Below the pieces are notes generated by a model. It did no database searches. It saw nothing but the letters and a program-made list of their open reading frames with translations, and was not told the DNA's origin. A DNA stretch of 7,507 nucleotides from Actinomycetota bacterium (GTDB lineage Bacteria > Actinomycetota > Acidimicrobiia > Acidimicrobiales > Microtrichaceae), in the NCBI GenBank assembly GCA_005777415.1, contig SXMI01000246.1:1-7507 (forward strand). Reading direction: 5' to 3'. Positions 1 through 4,888 of this stretch are shown in pieces (positions within the stretch are counted from its first letter, which is position 1; each line of letters starts with the position of its first letter). The position numbers and the translations under genes were made by a program.

Positions 1-153
1 CCGGTCGCAGCGCCGCCCGTGGGTTCGTCCGCGCCCCCGGCGAGCGCTCCCACCCCGACCGTGCCGCGACCCGCGCCGCCGACCACGTCACCCCCGACCA
101 CGGTCCCGCCGGCGCCTCCGGAACTGCCCCGCTGCGGGCCGTCGTCGTGCTGA
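1..153 (+). CDS. C-terminal fragment of an unidentified protein with a Pro/Thr/Ala-rich tail
   Basis: Frame 1 is open from the window edge to the TGA at 151-153 (50 residues). It is almost entirely Pro, Ala, Thr, Ser and Val, with PTT and PPTT runs, and ends in ELPRCGPSSC. Such tails are common as disordered linkers or termini of exported actinobacterial proteins. The stop overlaps the GTG start of the ApbE-like gene by 7 bp (GTGCTGA), which would couple the two genes translationally. ApbE enzymes often sit beside the flavoprotein they modify, so an FMN-binding or redox membrane protein is a reasonable guess for the missing part, but nothing visible proves it. Frame 3 is also open across this stretch with similarly high third-position GC, so the reading-frame choice is not certain. 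Confidence 0.45.
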   Translation, partial: PVAAPPVGSSAPPASAPTPTVPRPAPPTTSPPTTVPPAPPELPRCGPSSC

Positions 154-1121
154 GCGGGACCCGAGCCGAACGGGCTGCGTCCGGTGGCGCCGGTGTCGCC
201 GGTGACTCGGGTGAGCACCCGGGCGGATGGTGGACCCACCGGGTCCGGGCGATGGGCACCCGGGTGGATGTGGTCGCGCACGGGATACCGGCTGACGCCG
301 CCAGTCGGGCCGACGAACTGCTCGAGCGGTGCGAGGCGAGCTGGAGTCGGTTCCGGGAGGACAGCGACCTGACGGCGCTGAACCGCTCACCCCGATCGTG
401 CAACGCGGTGACCCCGCTGCTCGAGCACGCCCTGAGCCGGGCGAAGGCGGCGTGGTCGGCCACCGGCGGTCGGTTCGACCCGACGGTGCTCGACGCCGTC
501 GAGCACGCCGGTTACGACCGGGACTTCCGTGTGCTGGACCAGCGCCCACGGCCGGTTCCGACGGGCCGGCAGGTGCCCGGACTGTCCGGGGTGCACGTCG
601 AGCGGGGTCACGTCGTCCGTCCGGTCGGTCTGCGGCTCGACCTGGGTGGGATCGGCAAGGGTCTGGCGGCGGACCTGCTGGCCGCCGAGCTCCTGGCCCG
701 GGGCGCGGACTCGGTCTGCGTGTCGGTGGGCGGCGACGTGCGGGTCGGCGGGACGGCCCCGACCGGTGGATGGCGGATCCCGGTCGATGACGCCCACCGG
801 GACGGGGTGGCGATGGTGGCGGTCCTGGACGGTGGTGCGCTGGCGACGAGCAGCACCCGCGTGCGCCGGTGGCCGGCGGAGGACGGCGGGTGGATCCACC
901 ACCTGGTCGACCCGGTGAGCGGCCGGCCGGCGGACTCGGGGGTCACGTGCGTGACGGTGGCCGCCGCCGAGGCCTGGTGGGCCGAGTCGCTGGCCAAGGC
1001 CGCACTCGTGGCCGGTCCGGCCGGGGGTGTCGACCTGCTGCGGGACGCGGGCGCAACGGGATGGTTGAGCACCGACGACGGTCAGGTGATCGAGGCCGGG
1101 CCCACGGGGGCTGGGTGCTGA
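147..1121 (+). CDS. apbE: ApbE-family FAD:protein FMN transferase
   Basis: ApbE enzymes split FAD and attach FMN covalently to Thr/Ser of target flavoproteins, using Mg2+. This 324-aa protein shows the family motifs in order: RAMGTRVDVVAHG (34-46), SRFREDSDLTALNRS (from about 67), TGGRFDPTVLDAV, DLGGIGKG (165-172), SVGGD (193-197), ALATSS (231-236) and HHLVDPVSGRP (251-261). The C-terminal site usually written A-D-x-L-A-T-A reads A279-E280-S-L-A-K284-A, so the Mg-binding Asp is Glu and the Thr is Lys; I recall similar WWAE-LAKA forms in actinobacterial members. No signal peptide or lipobox is visible, so it is probably cytoplasmic. The GTG at 147 overlaps the upstream stop. ATG 252 (M36), right at the conserved block, is the only other canonical downstream start before the core. 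A convergent gap follows the gene. Confidence 0.9.
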   Translation: MLSGTRAERAASGGAGVAGDSGEHPGGWWTHRVRAMGTRVDVVAHGIPADAASRADELLERCEASWSRFREDSDLTALNRSPRSCNAVTPLLEHALSRAKAAWSATGGRFDPTVLDAVEHAGYDRDFRVLDQRPRPVPTGRQVPGLSGVHVERGHVVRPVGLRLDLGGIGKGLAADLLAAELLARGADSVCVSVGGDVRVGGTAPTGGWRIPVDDAHRDGVAMVAVLDGGALATSSTRVRRWPAEDGGWIHHLVDPVSGRPADSGVTCVTVAAAEAWWAESLAKAALVAGPAGGVDLLRDAGATGWLSTDDGQVIEAGPTGAGC

Positions 1122-1273
1122 CCGTCGACGGGCGTCCCGGCTCGGGCCTTCCCACCCGTGCCGGGACGAATCCCGCTGATCCTCACCATCCGAGCCTCTC
1201 CTGAGGAGATCCTGACGAACCGCGAGCCGGAGCGGAAGTGGGGACGAGTCCCCGATCGCTGGGGGTCTGTCGC
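1122..1273. other. convergent intergenic gap with two short hairpins
   Basis: This 152-bp gap lies between the ends of the ApbE gene and the channel gene. It contains TCTCC-TGA-GGAGA (1197-1209) and GGGGA-CGAG-TCCCC (1240-1253), the latter a compact 5-bp stem closed by a four-base loop. Neither is followed by a T-run on either strand, so they are weak candidates for intrinsic termination, although GC-rich actinobacterial terminators often lack U tracts. I see no gene here. Confidence 0.4.
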
Positions 1274-2044
1274 TCAGTCCGTTGACCCGTCGGGCGCGTC
1301 GGTCCCGTCGGTCCCGTCGGCCGGGTCGGTCGACGCCTCGTGGAGCCCGCGCCGGTGCGGCAGCTCCTTGCCCAGGTTCGACACCGTGAGGGCGACCACC
1401 GTGACCAGGAACACCTGGCCGAAGATCGCCTCCGACATCGCCAGGGTCTGGCCGATCGGGGTCGCCGGGGTGTAGTCGCCGTAGCCGACCGTGGTGAGGG
1501 TGATGAAGCTGAAGTACTGGAAGACCTGGGCGTCCGGGACGCCGGGTTCGGTGAAGAACGCCGCCGGCTCGATGAGGTCGACGAGCCGGTAGAGCGCTCC
1601 GAAGAAGATCCCGATCTGCAGGTACGCCGTCAGGGCGCCGGCGAGCGTGTCCAGGGTGATACGCGGCCGCAGGAGCAGACGGAGCAGGACCACGGTGGGC
1701 GTGACGATCAACAGGAGCGTGAAGATCGCCATGACGGCGATGTCCTGCCAGGTTCCGGTCCCCACGTCGGTGGTGGTGTTCACGCCACCCGCGGCGAGCA
1801 TCCCGACGAACACCGCCACGACGGCGGCGGATCGGATCCGACCGTGGGCGCCGGTCCGGTTGAGGGCCATCACCGCCGACACGCCGATCAGCCCGATGAT
1901 CGCGGTCCGCCCGACGACGGTGTCACCGACGAGGGGGGTGAGCAGGAGCGAGAGGACCGTCAGGAAGAGGACGGGCGCGATCGGCCGCTGCTCCGAGGGG
2001 CGCCGCAGGTAGGCGCGCCACCGCTCCTCGAGCGACCGGGCCAC
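1274..2044 (-). CDS. potassium-channel-family membrane protein (Ion_trans_2-like pore)
   Basis: The 256-aa protein has about six hydrophobic segments: roughly 22-40, 43-61, 72-88, 101-124, 131-156 and 198-223. Between the last two lies a pore loop, FQYFSFITLTTVGYGDYTP, with the K+ selectivity filter TVGYGD at 185-190. This is the classic pore-domain arrangement for passive K+ conduction across the cytoplasmic membrane. There is no regularly spaced Arg voltage sensor and no C-terminal RCK/KTN nucleotide-binding domain. The protein ends in a short acidic tail, TDPADGTDGTDAPDGSTD, encoded partly by a tandem GTCGGTCCC repeat. The start is GTG, 6 bp after the stop of the 98-aa gene, with no clear ribosome site of its own, so translational coupling is likely. 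Ion selectivity is inferred from the filter; gating is unknown. Confidence 0.88.
   Translation of the reverse strand: MARSLEERWRAYLRRPSEQRPIAPVLFLTVLSLLLTPLVGDTVVGRTAIIGLIGVSAVMALNRTGAHGRIRSAAVVAVFVGMLAAGGVNTTTDVGTGTWQDIAVMAIFTLLLIVTPTVVLLRLLLRPRITLDTLAGALTAYLQIGIFFGALYRLVDLIEPAAFFTEPGVPDAQVFQYFSFITLTTVGYGDYTPATPIGQTLAMSEAIFGQVFLVTVVALTVSNLGKELPHRRGLHEASTDPADGTDGTDAPDGSTD
1298..1320 (-). repeat. short tandem repeat coding the acidic channel tail
   Basis: Two to three copies of a 9-bp unit (plus-strand GTCGGTCCC, the last diverging) encode the repeated Asp-Gly-Thr of the channel C-terminus. Boundaries are approximate. It is in frame and so length-variable without disrupting the gene, and probably reflects slippage in a disordered tail. 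Confidence 0.4.
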
Positions 2045-2050
2045 GGGCGG

Positions 2051-2347
2051 TCAGGACCGGCCGGAGCGCTCCAGCCGCCGCGACTGCGCCGCCGCAGCGT
2101 GCGTGGAGAGGTCGACCACCAGACCCAGGGCCACGATCGCCCAGCCGAATCCCTCGATCCCGGCGATCGGCGCCCAGGCGACCGCCCAGGCGAGCGTGGT
2201 CCAGGGGAGCAGGAAGAAACCGATGATCGGGAAGAGCCAGTTGCCGTCGAACGCGGCCGGGATGCGGTCGGTGAAGATCCAGACCAGGAAGAGCGCGAAC
2301 CGGGGCGAGAGCGCGGCCGCCAGCGCGATGAGACATCCACAACCCAT
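2051..2347 (-). CDS. small three-helix membrane protein of unknown function
   Basis: This 98-aa protein has hydrophobic segments at about 4-24, 37-59 and 64-81 and a short polar, Arg-containing C-terminus. Recognisable stretches are SPRFALFLVWIFTDRI (14-29) and FFLLPWTTLAW (44-54). These match my memory of an unnamed, widespread actinobacterial family that lacks a function, so I assign none. Two cysteines (C3, C5) open the first helix, but this is not a proper lipobox. The ATG at 2347 is supported by the TAGGGT hexamer located 6 bp upstream. It lies 29 bp after the desaturase stop and 6 bp before the channel GTG, so it is probably co-transcribed with the channel and possibly with the desaturase. 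High third-position GC supports coding. Confidence 0.8.
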   Translation of the reverse strand: MGCGCLIALAAALSPRFALFLVWIFTDRIPAAFDGNWLFPIIGFFLLPWTTLAWAVAWAPIAGIEGFGWAIVALGLVVDLSTHAAAAQSRRLERSGRS

Positions 2348-2349
2348 GT

Positions 2350-2369
2350 GGCCACCCTAGGGGGTGGCC
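2350..2369 (-). promoter_or_regulatory. 8-bp-arm hairpin and TAGGGT -10-like box before the 98-aa gene
   Basis: The arms GGCCACCC and GGGTGGCC enclose a four-base loop between the desaturase stop and the ATG at 2347, ending two bases before the ATG. On the minus strand its 3' half includes TAGGGT (2359-2354), which matches TANNNT and lies exactly 6 bp before the ATG, as expected for a leaderless promoter. In a transcript from further upstream, the same stem could hide the AGGG ribosome site or act as a weak attenuator behind the desaturase. The two readings are not exclusive. No T-run follows. Confidence 0.45.
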
Positions 2370-2376
2370 GACCGGA

Positions 2377-3384
2377 TCAGGCGGTTGCCGCCTCCCGGTC
2401 CGCATCGAAGTCGGCGTCGTGCGCCTCGGTCAGGTCCACGACCTCGTCCGCGCTCCTGGGACGACGGACGCCCCAGACGATGTGCAACTTCTCGAGGAGG
2501 GCGAGGATGTACCAGGTCACGTCGACCTCGTACCACCGCAGCCCCTGGCGGCAGACGCCCGCCTGGCGGTGGTGGTTGTTGTGCCACCCCTCACCCATCG
2601 GGAGCACGGCGAGCAGCGCGTTGTTGCGGCTGGTGTCGTCGGTGTCGAACCGTCGCCGTCCGAACACGTGGGCGAGCGAGTTGATCATGAAGGTCGAGTG
2701 CCACAGGAGCACCGTCGAGAGGAAGAACCCGATCAGGAGGCCGGGCAGGCCGCCGATCAGGAAGCAGGCAATCGCCAGGCTCCACGGGCCGATCCAGTCG
2801 TGCTTGGAGATGAACCGGATCTCGGGGAACCGGGCGAAGTCCTTCATGGTGGACGCCGGCTGGTCCTTGGTGTCGCGGGAGAGGATCCAGCCGACATGGC
2901 TCCACCAGAAGCCCTTCCGGGGCGTGTGCGGGTCGTCGATCGTGTCGGTGTAGCGGTGGTGGATGCGGTGATGACCGGCCCACCACAGCGGGCCCTTCTG
3001 GGCCGCCGTGGAGCCGCCGAAGGCCAGGACGAACTGGAACGCCCGGCTGGTCCGGTACGTCCGGTGCGAGAAGTACCGGTGGTACCCGGCGGTGATGAAG
3101 AACATCCGACCCCAGTACGTGACCAGGCAGAGGATCACCGCGGTCCAGGTCACGCCGGTGAACACGGCGAGGAACGGGAGGAGGTGGACCACGAAGAAGG
3201 GGATCGAGCTGATCGGTGAGATGCGCCCGTGGGGGAGACGGTCGTCGTCCCGTCCGGTCGCCGGTGTCGTGTCGGTGGAGATGGGGGACCGTCCTGGTCG
3301 GGCCGGGACCGAGTGCGGTTCCGGCGGGGGGTTCGTGCTGTCACCCGGGGTTCGGGGTCGACCTCGTCGTCGGCTGTCGCACAC
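2377..3384 (-). CDS. membrane acyl-CoA (delta-9-type) fatty acid desaturase
   Basis: The product introduces a cis double bond into saturated acyl chains at a membrane di-iron centre, adjusting membrane fluidity. Numbered from GTG 3384 (335 aa), the three histidine boxes are HRYFSH (102-107), HRIHH (139-143) and HNNHH (268-272), with the extra metal-ligand region NSLAHVFG (235-242). Other family landmarks are QKGPLWWAGHH, DTIDDPHTP and KGFWWSHVGW. Hydrophobic pairs flank the boxes as in stearoyl-CoA desaturases. No ferredoxin or reductase partner is in the window. The start is uncertain: the sequence resembles the family only from about SPISSIPFF, no ATG/GTG/TTG lies in frame between 3384 and that region, and an ATC at 3280-3282 preceded by AGGACGG would give a typical 301-aa protein. 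The longer open frame up to 3606 runs into the divergent promoter region and is unlikely to be translated. Confidence 0.93.
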   Translation of the reverse strand: MCDSRRRGRPRTPGDSTNPPPEPHSVPARPGRSPISTDTTPATGRDDDRLPHGRISPISSIPFFVVHLLPFLAVFTGVTWTAVILCLVTYWGRMFFITAGYHRYFSHRTYRTSRAFQFVLAFGGSTAAQKGPLWWAGHHRIHHRYTDTIDDPHTPRKGFWWSHVGWILSRDTKDQPASTMKDFARFPEIRFISKHDWIGPWSLAIACFLIGGLPGLLIGFFLSTVLLWHSTFMINSLAHVFGRRRFDTDDTSRNNALLAVLPMGEGWHNNHHRQAGVCRQGLRWYEVDVTWYILALLEKLHIVWGVRRPRSADEVVDLTEAHDADFDADREAATA

Positions 3385-3410
3385 TAACCCAGTTGGGCTA
3401 CCGCCGGTAA
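3381..3410 (-). promoter_or_regulatory. candidate desaturase promoter (proximal)
   Basis: On the minus strand TTACCG (3410-3405) and TAGTGT (3386-3381) are 18 bp apart and loosely resemble -35 and -10 boxes. They overlap the palindrome at 3394-3414, as a repressible promoter would. Transcription would start near 3374, inside the GTG-initiated reading frame, and so would require a downstream start such as the ATC at 3282. The match to consensus is modest. Confidence 0.3.
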
Positions 3411-3414
3411 CCCA
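3394..3414. promoter_or_regulatory. operator-like palindrome in front of the desaturase gene
   Basis: The arms TGGGCTACC (3394-3402) and GGTAACCCA (3406-3414) surround GCC, with one mismatch pair. The half TAACCCA is repeated at 3385-3391, forming a second imperfect palindrome (TAACCCA GT TGGGCTA, 3385-3400) with the left arm. Three TAACCCA/TGGGCTA boxes in 30 bp upstream of a desaturase resemble a dimeric repressor site. TetR-family regulators control several bacterial desaturases, but the actual protein cannot be named from this window. Confidence 0.5.
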
Positions 3415-3430
3415 TACCGATTGTGGCAAC

Positions 3431-3450
3431 TGCGTGAACTCCGTCACGAA
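3431..3450. promoter_or_regulatory. CRP/FNR-family-like binding site
   Basis: CGTGA (3433-3437), six bases, then TCACG (3444-3448) makes a perfect GTGA-N6-TCAC palindrome, the core used by CRP, GlxR and related regulators. Its centre (3440.5) lies 61.5 bp upstream of the start predicted for the transglycosylase promoter (-10 at 3490-3495, start near 3502), the classic class I activation position. It also lies just downstream of the predicted distal desaturase start (near 3455), where binding would repress. In Mycobacterium tuberculosis, CRP controls rpfA, a functional analogue of the neighbouring gene. Confidence 0.5.
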
Positions 3451-3461
3451 TGGTCGATCCG

Positions 3462-3489
3462 ATGTTACGAAACGACGCGATTTCCGCAA
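3462..3489 (-). promoter_or_regulatory. candidate desaturase promoter (distal)
   Basis: On the minus strand TTGCGG (3489-3484) and TAACAT (3467-3462) are 16 bp apart, in the most AT-rich patch of the gap. Transcription would begin near 3455. An in-frame GTG at 3447 follows closely, but the protein it would add resembles nothing in the family. Confidence 0.35.
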
Positions 3490-3495
3490 TACTGT
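3465..3495 (+). promoter_or_regulatory. candidate promoter of the transglycosylase gene
   Basis: TTACGA (3465-3470) and TACTGT (3490-3495) are 19 bp apart. The start near 3502 would give a leader of about 92 nt, containing a small AGTGC-GAC-GCACT hairpin (3524-3536). I looked for the c-di-AMP (ydaO-type) riboswitch that often precedes actinobacterial muralytic genes and did not recognise its conserved blocks. Confidence 0.35.
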
Positions 3496-3593
3496 CGCGC
3501 GCCCGCAACAGAGGGCACCGATCAGTGCGACGCACTCCCGCTCCACGGGGACCCGAGCGACGCACCACGAAGCGACCAGAGGATCGAACCGAC

Positions 3594-4103
3594 ATGTCGA
3601 CAGCATCAGCCACCGGATCCGCCCGGGACATCGAGTCCGAGGACATGGAGGGCAACGCCGAGGCCCCCGCCGGGCGGCGCACGCGCATCCGGACCGGCGT
3701 CGTCGCCAGCGTGCTCACGCTCGTCGCGTCGGCGTCCGCGTGCCAGCCGAACGCCGTGGTCGCCGTCGTCGGCCAGCTCGGCGCCAACTCGGTCGACCAG
3801 GCGGTCATCGACCAGGCCCGGCGCGAGACGCAGCTCCACCCGTTCCTCACCTGCGTGCGTCAGCACGAGTCGGACCGTGGCCCGTACCCGCACCTCAACG
3901 GCTACCGGGCCAAGAACCCCCGCAGCACGGCATCCGGCGCGTACCAGTTCCTGGACACGACCTGGCGCAACGTCGCCCCGAAGGTCGGCGGCGGGCAGTA
4001 CGCCCGGGCGATGGACGCCCCGACGTGGGTGCAGGACGACGCCGCCATGTGGATGATCAACAACGGGTGGAAGTCGGCCTGGAACGGCACCGGCTGCAAG
4101 TGA
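3594..4103 (+). CDS. secreted transglycosylase / Rpf-like muralytic enzyme
   Basis: The 169-aa protein has a polar N-terminus, a basic stretch (RRTRIRT, 28-34) and a hydrophobic segment (GVVASVLTLVASASA, 35-49) ending at C50, so it is exported or membrane-anchored. ASAC may be a lipobox, though Ala at -3 is atypical. The C-terminal domain (about 80-169) is lysozyme/Rpf-like: FLTCVRQHESDRG carries the likely catalytic E92, followed by ASGAYQFLDTTW (113-124) and DAPTWVQDDAAMWMINNGW (141-159). C87 and C168 could form the disulfide typical of Rpf folds. It would cleave peptidoglycan glycan strands for growth or resuscitation. ATG 3594 is preferred because AGAGGA lies about 10 bp upstream and the signal sequence is correctly placed; the frame is open from 3450, but that extension covers the promoter. 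No LysM or other wall-binding domain is present. Confidence 0.85.
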   Translation: MSTASATGSARDIESEDMEGNAEAPAGRRTRIRTGVVASVLTLVASASACQPNAVVAVVGQLGANSVDQAVIDQARRETQLHPFLTCVRQHESDRGPYPHLNGYRAKNPRSTASGAYQFLDTTWRNVAPKVGGGQYARAMDAPTWVQDDAAMWMINNGWKSAWNGTGCK

Positions 4104-4110
4104 GCCGACG

Positions 4111-4122
4111 GACCGGCCGGTC
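4111..4122. terminator. palindrome between converging genes
   Basis: GACCGGCCGGTC is a perfect 12-bp palindrome beginning 7 bp after the transglycosylase stop and overlapping the stop codon of the VIT gene. TCAGCTGA (4121-4128) follows directly. A short GC stem could slow polymerase from either side, but there is no T-run, so the terminator role is inferred from position. Confidence 0.35.
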
Positions 4123-4822
4123 AGCTGACGGCGGTCCCGAACACCACACCGATCAGGTAGGTCAGCGCCAGAGCGGCGCTCCCGCCGATGCCGACCCGCA
4201 GGGCCCCGCGCCACGGTGAGGCACCGCCGAGCCGACCACCGACCGCCCCCAGCGTGACCATGGCGACCACCGTCGCCACGGTGATGGCGATGGCCCGACC
4301 GGCACTCGGAGCGAGCGCGGCGGTCAGGAGGGGGATCGATGCCCCGACGGCGAAGCTGGCGAACGACGACGCGGCGGCCTGGAGCGGGCGGGCGCGCATC
4401 TCGTCGGTGATCCCCAGCTCGTCGCGCAGGTGGGCGGCGAGGGGGTCGGCGGCGGTGAGCGCCTCGGCGACCTGGAGGGCGAGTGGTTCGTCGAGGCCGC
4501 GTCCGACGTAGATGTTCTTGAGCTCGGCGAGCTCGGCCTCCGGGTCGTCCTCCAGCTCGGCGGCCTCGGTGGCCCGGTCGGCGTCCTCGGTGTCACGTTG
4601 GCTGCTGACCGAGACGTACTCGCCGATCCCCATGGAGAACGCGCCCGCGCTGACCGCTGCGACACCGGCGATCACGAGTTGGCCACGGGTGGCGCCGGCA
4701 CCCGCCACGCCGAGAAGCAGTGCGCCGGTCGACAGGATCCCGTCGTTCGCACCCAGCACCAGGGCGCGCAACCAGCCGACGCGGTCGGTGCGGTGGACTT
4801 CGGTGCTGTGCTGGGTGGGCAC
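4121..4822 (-). CDS. VIT1/CCC1-family Fe2+/Mn2+ transporter
   Basis: The 233-aa protein has five predicted helices (about 19-43, 46-72, 147-171, 174-197, 205-231), matching the VIT1 fold and usual length. Signature stretches are LVLGANDGILSTGALLLGVAGA (D27 in helix 1), GAFSMGIGEYVSVSSQRDTE (M64, E68 in helix 2) and the helix-3 run AAASSFASFAVGASIPLL. The segment between helices 2 and 3 (75-143) is Glu-rich and corresponds to the cytoplasmic metal-binding domain of VIT1. Family members move Fe2+ or Mn2+ out of the cytoplasm, usually against protons. The N-terminal ferritin-like domain of MbfA is absent. GTG 4822 is supported by the TAGGTT box 6 bp upstream. It diverges from the P-type ATPase. 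Iron versus manganese cannot be decided from sequence. Confidence 0.92.
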   Translation of the reverse strand: MPTQHSTEVHRTDRVGWLRALVLGANDGILSTGALLLGVAGAGATRGQLVIAGVAAVSAGAFSMGIGEYVSVSSQRDTEDADRATEAAELEDDPEAELAELKNIYVGRGLDEPLALQVAEALTAADPLAAHLRDELGITDEMRARPLQAAASSFASFAVGASIPLLTAALAPSAGRAIAITVATVVAMVTLGAVGGRLGGASPWRGALRVGIGGSAALALTYLIGVVFGTAVS

Positions 4823-4828
4823 GCCGTC

Positions 4829-4834
4829 AACCTA
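4829..4834 (-). promoter_or_regulatory. -10 box for a leaderless VIT transcript
   Basis: Minus-strand TAGGTT fits TANNNT and is followed by six bases and then the GTG at 4822, so transcription would start at or next to the start codon. No convincing -35 box or Shine-Dalgarno sequence is visible. Confidence 0.5.
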
Positions 4835-4876
4835 GGCCGCGTTCGAGGATCGGCCCGGCCACTCCGGGCGCGTCGC

Positions 4877-4882
4877 TACGCT
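4877..4882 (+). promoter_or_regulatory. -10 box for a leaderless CtpE-like ATPase transcript
   Basis: TACGCT fits TANNNT and is followed by CGGCCG and then GTG 4889, the same geometry as the divergent VIT promoter. There is no Shine-Dalgarno sequence, which favours leaderless initiation and supports this start codon. Confidence 0.5.
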
Positions 4883-4888
4883 CGGCCG

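Noticed and set aside
88..549. 153-aa minus-strand open frame over the ApbE start
   Set aside because: Arg/Pro-rich shadow of the ApbE gene with no domain features.
1340..2953. 537-aa plus-strand open frame
   Set aside because: It is antisense to the channel, the 98-aa gene and the desaturase, and is rich in Arg, Asp, Glu, Gly and Gln in the manner of high-GC shadow frames. The opposite strand has clear family motifs.
3469..3484. GAAA-N8-TTTC inverted repeat in the regulatory gap
   Set aside because: Only 4-bp arms in an AT-richer patch, overlapping candidate promoter boxes; too weak to call an operator.
3450..3593. N-terminal extension of the transglycosylase
   Set aside because: It would cover the candidate promoter and leader and would push the signal sequence about 80 residues from the N-terminus. 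ATG 3594 has a ribosome site.
3502..3593. c-di-AMP (ydaO-type) riboswitch in the transglycosylase leader
   Set aside because: Expected from context for some Rpf genes, but I could not find its conserved sequence blocks, and the leader is short.
3385..3606. N-terminal extension of the desaturase to 3606
   Set aside because: It crosses the divergent promoter region and the transglycosylase start, with no family similarity and poor codon bias.
4430..4888. N-terminal extension of the P-type ATPase
   Set aside because: It runs antisense through the VIT gene and its promoter. The CtpE similarity begins shortly after GTG 4889.
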